Source: Kistimonas asteriae
Lineage (GTDB): Bacteria > Pseudomonadota > Gammaproteobacteria > Pseudomonadales > Endozoicomonadaceae
DNA length: 59,111 nucleotides
Reading direction: 5' to 3'
Assembly (NCBI RefSeq): GCF_018263925.1
Contig: NZ_JAEVHF010000026.1
Location: 1 to 59,111, forward strand
The position numbers were made by a program, and so were the translations under genes. This document shows, piece by piece, positions 1 to 8,088 of the stretch (the first letter of the stretch is position 1; the number at the start of each line of letters is the position of its first letter). The notes beneath the pieces were generated by a model. It worked only from the letters and a program-made list of their open reading frames with translations, did no database searches and was not told the DNA's origin.

Positions 1-106
1 AATTCCACAAGGCTCATGCCTTTCTGAAACTGGATTTTGTTCCTGGCCATGACACGTCTCCTAACCCAAGGAAAACCAGTGTCGTAAGTTTAGACGGGAG
101 AATGGC

Positions 107-922
107 TTATGTTAGGTGGTAATCAGGAGAGTCTTTGTTACCCACATCAAAAGGATTCGGTCCATAAGGGCGCTGTTGGGCTCTGTTGCTTGATGGATCA
201 GATTTACCGTTGGGAGCGGGAGCAGTCGGCCCAGAGGAAACATCAGACATGTTTGTGCTAGCTGCGGTGGCGCCAGTATCACCCGACTTAATACTCAGCC
301 TTCCCCCATTGGGGGCGCTGGTGACCTCTGTTTTAACTAAGCCAGCAAAAACATCAGGGCTATTTGAGGAGTGTGATGAGTCGTCATCGTTTAGCTCTAT
401 TGGTCTATAGCGTGTCGTTTCTTTATGGTTAGGTTCATGATCCTTTTTTAAAAAGGCGTCAAGGCGACTTTTCACATCCTTGGCTCTATTTTCAAGGGGA
501 GATTTATCGCAGTTCCAGCCCAGATGAAAACCGTCGTAAATACCAAAAAAGAAACCTACAAGAGCGAAGCCAACACCCATCACAAGGCCCATGGGATATA
601 CAATTATGGAAATAGGCATTGCAAAGACTAAACCATGCTTATCATACGCCTTCATGATTAGACCTGAGCCTAAAATGATGCCAATTGATATTCCCGATAA
701 GCATTCCAGTGCAGCGCAGATAGGGACTGTTACACAGATCGCCACCATTTTAACGGGGACGAGCAGAATCTTAACTATTCGTGGTTTTGATTCAGATACA
801 GAAGAGCGGCCTAACTGGCCATTTAGATAGGGCTTTTGATCAGACGAATGAGGGGAATCAGCCTGGCCAGACCAGGTAGGTTGATAACCTGGTGCTGCGG
901 TTCTATCAGCATCTTTGAACAT
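107..922 (-). CDS. Membrane protein of unknown function with disordered ends
   Basis: A 271-residue protein I do not recognise. The first ~45 residues are polar. Residues ~48-127 hold two or three hydrophobic segments (about 48-72, 74-91 and 98-127) rich in Val, Ile and Gly. The last ~140 residues are Ser/Pro/Asp/Asn-rich and probably disordered. An AGGAG ribosome site lies about 8 bases before the ATG, which supports this start. The gene is transcribed away from copA and is A+T-richer than it. Disordered tails around a Gly-rich hydrophobic core recall membrane-inserting secreted effectors, but that is only a resemblance; an ordinary inner-membrane protein is equally possible. Confidence 0.7.
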   Translation of the reverse strand: MFKDADRTAAPGYQPTWSGQADSPHSSDQKPYLNGQLGRSSVSESKPRIVKILLVPVKMVAICVTVPICAALECLSGISIGIILGSGLIMKAYDKHGLVFAMPISIIVYPMGLVMGVGFALVGFFFGIYDGFHLGWNCDKSPLENRAKDVKSRLDAFLKKDHEPNHKETTRYRPIELNDDDSSHSSNSPDVFAGLVKTEVTSAPNGGRLSIKSGDTGATAASTNMSDVSSGPTAPAPNGKSDPSSNRAQQRPYGPNPFDVGNKDSPDYHLT

Positions 923-993
923 ACTTGCTGTTTCTCCTGTCCCCGTGAATAGTTCGGTCTGAAAAAGACCTTTAACTTATGGGATTAGACAGG

Positions 994-1020
994 CTTCATC
1001 AGGAATGGTTCCTGATGAAG
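994..1020. repeat. Perfect 12-bp inverted repeat with 3-nt loop
   Basis: CTTCATCAGGAA (994-1005) and its exact reverse complement (1009-1020) flank TGG, between the divergent gene at 107-922 and copA. No gene ends here and no T-run follows, so it is not an obvious terminator. Confidence 0.8.
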
Positions 1021-1085
1021 GTGCGGTCATTTAACAAGCAAATGCAAACAATGGTTGTCATTATTCTTGATAATTGAAAACAGGT

Positions 1086-1116
1086 TTGACCTTCCCGTAA
1101 GGAGAACGCTTATGCT
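1086..1116 (+). promoter_or_regulatory. Candidate CueR-type copA promoter
   Basis: A -35 TTGACC (1086-1091) and a -10 TATGCT (1111-1116) are separated by 19 bp, the long spacer typical of MerR-family promoters. The left part ACCTTCC (1089-1095) matches the left arm of known CueR operators. The right arm is poorly conserved. A cueR gene lies 5 kb downstream. The assignment rests on spacing, half-site and context. Confidence 0.5.
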
Positions 1117-1145
1117 TCCCTCAAAGCAGGTTTCAGGAGGCAATT

Positions 1146-3590
1146 ATGCCGAAAAAAGAGCAGATGCTGGCTTTGACCGGGGTTTCTTGTGCGGGTTGTG
1201 TCGGTCGCATTGAGAAGGCGTTGCTATCCGTTCCAGGGGTGAACGGTGTGGTGGTTAATCTTGCTGACCGGACAGCGCAGGTTGATGGCGAGGTGAGCAC
1301 TGCTGCGTTGGTGGCAGCCGTGGCTTCGGCTGGTTATGGTGCCAGCCCCATAGTTGTTGAAGCGTTGCACATTGCCGTGCCGGGTATGCGCTGCGCGGGT
1401 TGTGTCGGAAAAATTGAAAAGGCGTTGAGCAGTGTGAGCGGGGTACAGGCCGTTGTCGTCAACCTGGGAGATCGCGAGGTAATCGTCACTGGTCGTGCTG
1501 ATATTGCCCCGTTGCTGGCAAGTCTGTCGGAGATTGGTTATCCCGGCGAGGTCATTGATTCAGAAGAGAAGGCGCGCAAAAACCGTGAGCAGCAGGAGCA
1601 ACGGCAGTATCGGCATTTGCTCAAACATATGGCCATAGCCCTTGGGTTGGGGGTGCCGCTGATGATCTGGGGCATGGTGACCGGGGAGATGGGGGTTAAT
1701 AACAGTGCTCAGCAGTGGGGTTGGGGGATTGTTGGTGGATTGACCTTCCTTGTTCTCTGGTTATCCGGCGGACACTTTTTCCGGGGAGCCTGGCAAGCAT
1801 TGAAGCATGGTTCAGCGACCATGGATTCCCTGGTTGCCTTAGGGACCGGTGCGGCCTGGTTTTACTCCATGCTGGTGGTGCTGTTTCCCGATTTGTTGCC
1901 GGCTGCGGCCCGGCATGTCTACTTTGAAGCGAGCGCCATGATCATCGGTATGATCAACCTGGGGCAGGCGCTGGAAATTCGCGCGCGAGGAAAGACGTCG
2001 GCGGCTATTCAGCGCCTGTTGGGCCTGCAGGTTAAAACGGCCCGTATCGTCCGGGATGGGGAAGAACGGGATGTGCCGGTTGAACAGGTGCAGGTCGACG
2101 ATATTGTCCGGGTGCGTCCTGGTGAGTCGATAGCGGTTGATGGTGTGGTCACAGAAGGCGCCAGCCGGGTTGATGAGTCCATGCTGACCGGGGAGCCCGT
2201 CCCTGTCCAGAAGGTGGCCGGTGATACGGTCTCTGCTGGTACGATGAATGGCAACGGTGCACTGCTGTTTCGGGCTGAGCGGGTTGGCAGGGATACGGCT
2301 CTGGCGCGCATTATTGCCATGGTGCGTCATGCGCAGAGTACGAAAATGCCTGTTGCCCGTTTAGCTGATCGCATTTCATCGGTGTTTGTGCCTGTTGTGA
2401 TGGTGATTGCACTGGTGTCTGCCATGGTCTGGTACTTCGTGGGGCCGGAGCCTGCAATAGCGCACGCGCTGGTGGTTGCTGTCACCGTATTGATCATTGC
2501 CTGCCCTTGCGCCTTGGGGCTTGCGACGCCTATGTCGGTCATGGTGGCGGTGGGCAAAGCGGCGGAATACGGCATGCTGGTGCGTAGTGGTGAGGCGCTG
2601 CAGAAAGCCAGCCACCTGACAACCGTGGTGCTCGACAAGACCGGAACGATTACTGAGGGACGCCCTTCTGTGACGGCGGTAGTGCCTATGCAAGACTTTA
2701 CCGAAGAGCAGGTACTGGCATTCGCTGCCGGGCTGGAGCAGGCCTCCGAGCATCCCCTGGCAGAAGCCATTGTGGCAGCCGCCAGAGACCGGGGACTGGA
2801 CATCGCACCCTGTGAACAGTTTGAAGCTGTAACGGGGGCTGGCGTTAAGGGACTGCAGGGGCATCGCTCGGTGCTGTTGGGGAATGCCCGGTTAATGCAG
2901 GAAAATGGGGTTGAAATAGCGCCATTGGCATCGATCTCCTCCGAATTGGCGAAAAAGGCTCAAACGCCGATGTATCTGACGGTGGATAATCAGCTGGCAG
3001 GTCTTGTGTCCGTGGCGGATCCGATTCGGGAGGATTCTGCGGCAGCCATTGAACGACTGCATGCCTTGGGCATCAAGGTGATGATGTTAACCGGGGATAA
3101 TGCGGTCACGGCTGAAGCGGTTGCTCGGCAGGTCGGCATTGATGCTTTTCATGCTGACGTACTGCCAGAGGATAAAGAGGCCCATATCCGCCGTTTGCAG
3201 AGTGAGGGCGAGATGACCGCCATGACCGGGGACGGTATCAATGATGCCCCTGCCCTGGCGAGGGCTGACGTCGGTCTGGCCATTGGCGCCGGTACTGATG
3301 TGGCAATAGAGGCGGCGGATATCACCCTGATGCGATCCTCCCTCCACAGCGTGGCGGATGCCGTTGAACTGTCGCGGGCGACACTAAAGAATATAAAACA
3401 GAACCTTTTTGGTGCGTTTATTTATAACACGCTGGGAATTCCTGTTGCGGCCGGCGTGCTGTACCCCCTGACAGGTTTGCTACTCAGTCCGGTCGTGGCG
3501 GGAACCGCTATGGCGTTTTCTTCGGTGACGGTGGTCAGTAATGCTAACCGTTTACGGTTATTTAGACCTTCGTATGATATGAAACGCTAG
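1146..3590 (+). CDS. copA: Copper-exporting P1B-type ATPase CopA
   Basis: An inner-membrane ATPase that expels Cu(I) from the cytoplasm. The 814 residues carry two N-terminal heavy-metal-associated domains with CAGC metal sites (residues 15-18 and 83-86) and the transmembrane CPC metal motif (453-455). The phosphorylated aspartate is in DKTGT (D497), the HP motif is at 536-537, and the hinge GDGIND is at 695-700. Length and domain order match bacterial CopA. AGGAGG lies 5 bases before the ATG. A promoter with the MerR-type 19-bp spacer lies 30 bp upstream and a hairpin terminator follows, so the gene is probably monocistronic and induced by copper through the CueR encoded at 6383-6775. Confidence 0.95.
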   Translation: MPKKEQMLALTGVSCAGCVGRIEKALLSVPGVNGVVVNLADRTAQVDGEVSTAALVAAVASAGYGASPIVVEALHIAVPGMRCAGCVGKIEKALSSVSGVQAVVVNLGDREVIVTGRADIAPLLASLSEIGYPGEVIDSEEKARKNREQQEQRQYRHLLKHMAIALGLGVPLMIWGMVTGEMGVNNSAQQWGWGIVGGLTFLVLWLSGGHFFRGAWQALKHGSATMDSLVALGTGAAWFYSMLVVLFPDLLPAAARHVYFEASAMIIGMINLGQALEIRARGKTSAAIQRLLGLQVKTARIVRDGEERDVPVEQVQVDDIVRVRPGESIAVDGVVTEGASRVDESMLTGEPVPVQKVAGDTVSAGTMNGNGALLFRAERVGRDTALARIIAMVRHAQSTKMPVARLADRISSVFVPVVMVIALVSAMVWYFVGPEPAIAHALVVAVTVLIIACPCALGLATPMSVMVAVGKAAEYGMLVRSGEALQKASHLTTVVLDKTGTITEGRPSVTAVVPMQDFTEEQVLAFAAGLEQASEHPLAEAIVAAARDRGLDIAPCEQFEAVTGAGVKGLQGHRSVLLGNARLMQENGVEIAPLASISSELAKKAQTPMYLTVDNQLAGLVSVADPIREDSAAAIERLHALGIKVMMLTGDNAVTAEAVARQVGIDAFHADVLPEDKEAHIRRLQSEGEMTAMTGDGINDAPALARADVGLAIGAGTDVAIEAADITLMRSSLHSVADAVELSRATLKNIKQNLFGAFIYNTLGIPVAAGVLYPLTGLLLSPVVAGTAMAFSSVTVVSNANRLRLFRPSYDMKR

Positions 3591-3607
3591 ATTGTTTAAT
3601 CCATAAT

Positions 3608-3633
3608 GGCGGCATTAGCCGCCTTATTATTTT
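3608..3633 (+). terminator. Rho-independent terminator of copA
   Basis: GGCGGC-ATTA-GCCGCC hairpin (3608-3623) followed by a T-rich run (TTATTATTTT), 18 bp after the copA stop. Confidence 0.8.
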
Positions 3634-3812
3634 CAGTTGATGAGTGGATTGTTAGGAACTTTCTTTTATACCAATGTCTAATTTCCGTTGATTTCTTTTT
3701 GGTTGATACTGTTATTAGTTTTTATTCGATTGGATCAAGGAACATTTGTATTTAATCGTTTTCTAAATAGTTATAGAGGAATGTTAATTCCGTATTGGCA
3801 AGGAGGTGGAGT

Positions 3813-4349
3813 ATGAAATCACCAGAGCTTGGGAGAAGAAGTCCGGGGCCTTATCAGGACTCTGATCTTCATCGTAGGGTACAAGAGAGCCATGAAAAGC
3901 ATGCGGAAAGAAAAGCTGCTAGGGATAAAGGCCAGTCTAGATGTTTTGGTCGAAGTACTTCTGGCACAGAGGGTGAGTCCCTTGTAGACAGTGCTTGCTT
4001 TGACAATTGCTCATCATGTTGTGAGATAGGAGCCAGAAAAATTGCAGTCTTTTTCCAAAAGGCGGGTTTGTATATAGGTAAAGGATTCTGTTGGCTTGCT
4101 TGGGGTATATGCTTTTGTAGCCCGAGGGCACAAAACTCAATAAAAAGTGGTGCAATAGATAAACTTCAAGGCAAATTGGATGAGCTCGAAGGTCTATCAG
4201 ATGCTATAAGTAATCATGAGCGGGCTGAGGCCGCCTATGAGGAGGGTGATTATCTTGAGGGGTTAGGCCACGATATTCAGGCAGGCGTGGCATATGCCAG
4301 ACCAAGAGCAAGATCCGCTTGGCAAAATTTTAAAAACAAATTTAAATAA
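3813..4349 (+). CDS. Cys-rich protein of unknown function
   Basis: A 178-residue protein without a recognisable family. I place the start at the ATG preceded by AGGAGG (3801-3806); the frame extends a few codons further to a TTG without a ribosome site. The N-terminus is charged and Arg/Lys-rich. A central stretch of about 45 residues has about seven cysteines, some paired, and runs into a hydrophobic segment rich in Trp, Phe and Gly. The C-terminal third is predicted helical and charged, ending in Lys/Phe-rich residues. The A+T-rich upstream region (3634-3800) and unusual composition set it apart from copA. A terminator follows, so it stands alone. Cysteines next to a hydrophobic patch could mean lipidation or metal binding; neither is established. 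Confidence 0.65.
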   Translation: MKSPELGRRSPGPYQDSDLHRRVQESHEKHAERKAARDKGQSRCFGRSTSGTEGESLVDSACFDNCSSCCEIGARKIAVFFQKAGLYIGKGFCWLAWGICFCSPRAQNSIKSGAIDKLQGKLDELEGLSDAISNHERAEAAYEEGDYLEGLGHDIQAGVAYARPRARSAWQNFKNKFK

Positions 4350-4366
4350 ATCTAAATATGAAAAGT

Positions 4367-4402
4367 GAGCCATTAGTTAACAGTTAGTGGCTCATTTCTT
4401 CT
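4367..4402 (+). terminator. Terminator after the Cys-rich gene
   Basis: GAGCCA (4367-4372) pairs with TGGCTC (4388-4393), with partial extension of the stem, followed by ATTTCTTCTTT, 17 bp after the stop at 4349. Confidence 0.65.
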
Positions 4403-4482
4403 TTAGTTCATCATATTTTTTTATAGAGTATTTCACTCTTCTAATATTAAATTAGTTTGTTTTATGGTGAGCTGTACTTACG

Positions 4483-5553
4483 ATGGAACTATTTTCATGG
4501 ATTGAAGGCCTGAGTGATGATGGTGCAGGCTTGCTTATCGGTGCTTTTGCCATTCCTGCCATTATTTTTCTTTTTATTGGTATCAATTTTTTCAGAAAAT
4601 ACCACGCTGTCAATAAAATGCCGACCTCACGGGTGGGTGCGGCACAATCTGGTTATGTTGAATTAATTGGTCGTCCTGAAGGTTTTGAAAAAGGACGCCT
4701 TAAAAGTCCACTGACGAATCAAGCCTGTATTTGGTATGCCTATAAGGTTGAGCGCTATATGCGCATACGAAAAAGGCATGATTCAGAAGCAAAGTGGCAA
4801 TGGCACACGGTTTATTATGATACCAGTCACCAATACCTGTTACTGCGTGATCATACAGGCTTCTGTGTGATTGATACTGATGATGATCCATTATTCAGAC
4901 TGAAGCGTATTAACAAGGGGCGAGGTAAGGATGCTCCCAAAGACAATACGCAACCTGAACTGTTAACGGGACTCAAATTACTGTTCTGGTCCAGTGTACC
5001 CTTCGTTCCTCAATATCGGTATACCGAAGAGATCCTCGGAGAGGATGATGCTTTGTATGCGTTAGGGCAGTTCGATTGCCTGGATGCCAGTGAATTACCT
5101 TATGAGCCGGAGATGAAAGAAAAACTGCTGGCCTATAAGGAGCGGAGGGCAAACGCAACGAGTGAGGCCGTAGACGAGACTGGTAAGGCGCTACGTCGGC
5201 TGGATTTTGGCAGTGTGATTGATAGTGCGGTCAAAATGCACATGGCACAGCAGGATCCCGAGATGCTGGATCAGTTTGACAAGAATGATGATGGGATCCT
5301 GGACGGCGGCGATTTGGGTGATATTGAAAAACGCCTTGAACGTGCGGTGCTTGGCGAATGCCGCCATAAGAACGGGCTGCAACAATTGAATGTCATGCGT
5401 AACCCGCATGTTTGGAAGCAGCCGTTTATTCTGTCGACGATTCCCCAAGGCGCTTTGATCCGCTCCTATCAGCTGCGCGGTTTTATCTGTCTGGGTTTTG
5501 CGGGTGTATTTTTGTCGATGGTACTGGCGGTATTATTGATTCGCTTTTTATAG
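4483..5553 (+). CDS. GIDE-domain membrane protein with an EF-hand loop
   Basis: A 356-residue protein with an N-terminal membrane helix (about 15-37) and a C-terminal one (about 332-354). The segment from about 50 to 200 has the pattern of the GIDE family (SGYVELIGR, PLTNQACIWYAYKVE), the domain between the two membrane helices of the mitochondrial ligase MULAN/MAPL; a RING finger is absent here, as in other bacterial members. Residues 266-277 form a canonical calcium-binding EF-hand loop with ligands D266, N268, D270, D274 and D277 and a central Gly at 271. The role of bacterial GIDE proteins is not known to me. The next gene starts 12 bp downstream and is probably co-transcribed. Confidence 0.8.
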   Translation: MELFSWIEGLSDDGAGLLIGAFAIPAIIFLFIGINFFRKYHAVNKMPTSRVGAAQSGYVELIGRPEGFEKGRLKSPLTNQACIWYAYKVERYMRIRKRHDSEAKWQWHTVYYDTSHQYLLLRDHTGFCVIDTDDDPLFRLKRINKGRGKDAPKDNTQPELLTGLKLLFWSSVPFVPQYRYTEEILGEDDALYALGQFDCLDASELPYEPEMKEKLLAYKERRANATSEAVDETGKALRRLDFGSVIDSAVKMHMAQQDPEMLDQFDKNDDGILDGGDLGDIEKRLERAVLGECRHKNGLQQLNVMRNPHVWKQPFILSTIPQGALIRSYQLRGFICLGFAGVFLSMVLAVLLIRFL

Positions 5554-5565
5554 GGAACAGGCCGG

Positions 5566-6306
5566 ATGTTGCATGTCAGGAAAAAGGAAAGGCAGCAGTC
5601 TGACGCGATGATCGTGATCACCAACCTGTGTCCTCTCTATGGCCTGATTGTTGGCGCCTGGACAGAGTATGATCTGCTCTGGTTGTACTGGCTGGAAACT
5701 CTGGTCATCGGATTACTTTACCCGGTACGTGTGTCATTGCTGTGTTCAGATGACAGTGACGTCAAGCGCAAAATGGTGATTGATGAATTGCAGAAGCTGG
5801 CGCCTTTCGTTGGCTTTTTCGCGATGGCGATTGTCGTGGCACAGATAGTGTTTGAACAAAAATTCATCATGCCGCTGGAGAATGTTTCGGCCATGTTTTT
5901 CCTGTTTCTGGGGATTTTAGTGGTTGAGCCGGTTTACCGCTTGCTTATGGCGGCATCTGAAAATCGCCGATGTTCTGCAGACGAATTATCTGATGATTTG
6001 GGACCCAGGGTTCTTACCCTTTTCGGAGCTTTTGTTATCGGTATTCTGTCAATGGGTTTCATGGCCTTCGGTCTGATCGTTGCCAAGACCGGCATTGAAG
6101 TCGCGATGAACCATGGTGTACTTTCCTTTGGTGAGCCCGAGTATCCTGCATCATTTGACGAGTGGAAAGCGGGACTCACAGAGAAAGACCGGCAGCGAAT
6201 GGCAAAATTATATCCAGGTGGTATCGAACAGGCGGAAGCCTACATGAAAAAACAGATTGAGCGGCAGCAGCGGAAAAAGCAGAAGCGTCAGTCGAATACT
6301 CCCTGA
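5566..6306 (+). CDS. DUF6498-like multi-pass membrane protein
   Basis: A 246-residue membrane protein. The opening IVITNLCPLYGLIVGAW..LLWLYWLE resembles DUF6498 proteins, whose function is unknown. Four to five hydrophobic segments lie between about residues 15 and 170. The C-terminal ~60 residues are cytosolic-looking, charged and end in a Lys/Arg/Gln-rich helix. The ATG at 5566 has GG(C)CGG just upstream; a second ATG at 5608 begins exactly at the conserved part and cannot be excluded. It follows the GIDE/EF-hand gene by 12 bp, suggesting a two-gene operon. Confidence 0.7.
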   Translation: MLHVRKKERQQSDAMIVITNLCPLYGLIVGAWTEYDLLWLYWLETLVIGLLYPVRVSLLCSDDSDVKRKMVIDELQKLAPFVGFFAMAIVVAQIVFEQKFIMPLENVSAMFFLFLGILVVEPVYRLLMAASENRRCSADELSDDLGPRVLTLFGAFVIGILSMGFMAFGLIVAKTGIEVAMNHGVLSFGEPEYPASFDEWKAGLTEKDRQRMAKLYPGGIEQAEAYMKKQIERQQRKKQKRQSNTP

Positions 6307-6320
6307 AGAGGATCCGCAGT

Positions 6321-6334
6321 CGTATTAAAATACG
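6321..6334. repeat. Short A+T-rich inverted repeat before cueR
   Basis: CGTATT-AA-AATACG lies in the 76-bp gap between the membrane-protein gene and cueR. It could be a weak terminator or an operator; nothing decides between them. Confidence 0.4.
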
Positions 6335-6382
6335 GTTATGGTCGTTAGAATGACGCCACAAGCCGCGACTCCCAGACTACCC

Positions 6383-6775
6383 ATGAATATCTCCCAGGCT
6401 GCACAGAAAACCGGGCTGACCAGCAAGACGATCCGCTATTACGAATCCATAGGGCTGATCCAGCCGGCCGGTCGTCAGGCGAATGGTTATCGGCGTTATG
6501 ACGAACAGCATCTGCGTGAGTTGCGTTTTGTCGCCCATGCCCGGGATATGGGGTTTACCCTGGAAGAGTGTCGTGAACTGTTGAGCCTTTACCGCGACAA
6601 GTCTCGCCGGAGTGCCGATGTCAAAACCCTGACCCGAGAAAAGATCGATGACATCAACGTTAAAATCCGGGCACTGGAAACCATGCGCGATAGCCTGATG
6701 GCTCTGTCAGACTGTTGCCATGGGGATGAACGGCCGGATTGTCCCATTCTGGATAACCTGGCCAGTCCTGATTAA
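6383..6775 (+). CDS. cueR: Cu(I)-responsive MerR-family activator CueR
   Basis: A 130-residue cytosolic copper sensor that activates copper-export genes by reshaping promoters with a long spacer. The N-terminal winged helix starts MNISQAAQKTGLTSKTIRYYE and is followed by a dimerisation helix (about 75-108). The metal loop has C112 and C120, the same positions and spacing as the Cu(I) ligands of E. coli CueR. I chose the ATG at 6383 because it gives the standard CueR N-terminus; the frame is open to 6338, and neither start has a convincing ribosome site. Its likely target, copA, is 3 kb upstream, separated by three unrelated genes. Confidence 0.92.
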   Translation: MNISQAAQKTGLTSKTIRYYESIGLIQPAGRQANGYRRYDEQHLRELRFVAHARDMGFTLEECRELLSLYRDKSRRSADVKTLTREKIDDINVKIRALETMRDSLMALSDCCHGDERPDCPILDNLASPD

Positions 6776-6816
6776 TAATCACAGACTTTTTGCATTACAG
6801 AACAGGAGCATCCGCC

Positions 6817-7233
6817 ATGCGTTGGCTCGGTATTTTGATGGTGTTGGCAGTGCTGACCGGTTGTGCCGGTAACGGGATCAGCGGTGCGTCGGTCCCAGCT
6901 ACCCACGTGTATGCTACCGCCCTGCCCAGCGCCTCAGGCTCTGGCCGTTTTGTCGAACTGATGCTGTTTCCGGATGGGGACGCCCTGTTTGTGGAAGCGT
7001 ATCTGGATCATCCCAAGGACAAGGCAGCGCGAGTGGGTCACTGGTTACGGTCCGGCAGCTACATTGACCTGACCCTGGATCAGGGGGAAACCCTCTCTTT
7101 CCTCTGGCAGGGGAATTTCCTGATTTACGAAGGCAGCGCCTACGGTTCAGCAGGGCTGAGGCTTGAAGCACTGCGTCCGGCGTCCAGTGGGCCCGGATTA
7201 AACATTGGTCTGGGTGTCCATGGCGGTTTTTGA
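6817..7233 (+). CDS. Small lipoprotein with NlpE-like core
   Basis: A 138-residue predicted lipoprotein. The signal peptide ends in the lipobox LTGC (C16). The segment from about residue 35 to 110 runs as beta strands with the pattern ELMLFPDGDALFVEAYL...GHWLRSGSYIDLTL, which resembles the N-terminal domain of NlpE, an outer-membrane lipoprotein tied to copper and envelope stress. The CxxC motif of NlpE is absent. AGGAG precedes the ATG by 10 bases; upstream codons back to 6790 lack a ribosome site. It lies 41 bp after cueR, which suits a copper or envelope-stress role. The family call is by eye. Its end overlaps the convergent LysR gene by 36 bp. Confidence 0.65.
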   Translation: MRWLGILMVLAVLTGCAGNGISGASVPATHVYATALPSASGSGRFVELMLFPDGDALFVEAYLDHPKDKAARVGHWLRSGSYIDLTLDQGETLSFLWQGNFLIYEGSAYGSAGLRLEALRPASSGPGLNIGLGVHGGF

Positions 7234-8073
7234 GCGATTCTGTTGATACCGGCCCAGTGTGGCAATCGCGGCACTCAGCGCCGGTTTCAGGCTTTTGCTG
7301 GCCGGGTAGCAGAGCCCTATGCGTCGGAACATTCTGGGGCCTATGAGCGGGCGTGTTACCAGCTCTTTGGCAGATTCCAGTACACCGGTCGGCAGGAAAG
7401 AGATGCCAAGGCCCGCCTGAACCAGATGCATGACCTGTGTCTTGCTCTCCGCCTTGGCCACCAGGTTCACGCTTAGCCCATTGCAGGCCAGCAGCCCCAG
7501 AGTTTGCTGATGGGCTTCACAGGGCGGACACTCAATAAAACGGTATTGATGCAGCTCGCGGGGTTCGATGGATTGCCTCTGGGCCAGCGGGTGTTCAGGC
7601 CGCATGCACAAGATATAATCCTCCTCCCATAGCGGCAGGAATATCTCATCCTCCCCTTTCTGACAATCCAGCGTAATGCTGGCATCCGGTGTGCTGGAAG
7701 GATCAATCAGTTCCAGCAGTAACTCAGGGTTTTCGTCTTGCAGTGTGGCCAATACCCGGGCCAGTGATAACTGGCTCAGGTCAGGGTAAGTCGCCAACTT
7801 GAAAGGCAATTGGTGTTTTCTTTGCTGGAACAGACCCGGCAGGCGATCTGCGTCGGATAGTAAGCGCAGCGCCAGTGGGTAGAGATAGTGTGCTTCATCG
7901 GTCAGGTCCACGCCTTTCTTGTGGCGTAGGAATAGCGCCGTGCCCAATGTTTCCTCCAGCGATTTTATGGCACTGGAAATAGCCGGCTGAGAATGAAACA
8001 GGCGAGCGGCAGCAGCGGTAATGGACTTTTCTTCATACACCGCGACAAAGCAGCGCAACAGGCGAAGATCCAT
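7198..8073 (-). CDS. LysR-family transcriptional regulator
   Basis: A 291-residue LysR-type regulator. The winged helix-turn-helix occupies residues ~1-60 (DLRLLRCFVAVYEEKSITAAAARL, then QPAISSAIKSLEETLG). The effector-binding domain follows from about residue 90, with the usual LSLARVLATL and LGISFLP elements. It starts 15 bp after the methyltransferase gene on the same strand, so the two may be co-transcribed. The ligand and targets cannot be read from the sequence. Confidence 0.9.
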   Translation of the reverse strand: MDLRLLRCFVAVYEEKSITAAAARLFHSQPAISSAIKSLEETLGTALFLRHKKGVDLTDEAHYLYPLALRLLSDADRLPGLFQQRKHQLPFKLATYPDLSQLSLARVLATLQDENPELLLELIDPSSTPDASITLDCQKGEDEIFLPLWEEDYILCMRPEHPLAQRQSIEPRELHQYRFIECPPCEAHQQTLGLLACNGLSVNLVAKAESKTQVMHLVQAGLGISFLPTGVLESAKELVTRPLIGPRMFRRIGLCYPASKSLKPALSAAIATLGRYQQNRSKTAMDTQTNV

Positions 8074-8088
8074 AGGTTCAACAATGGT

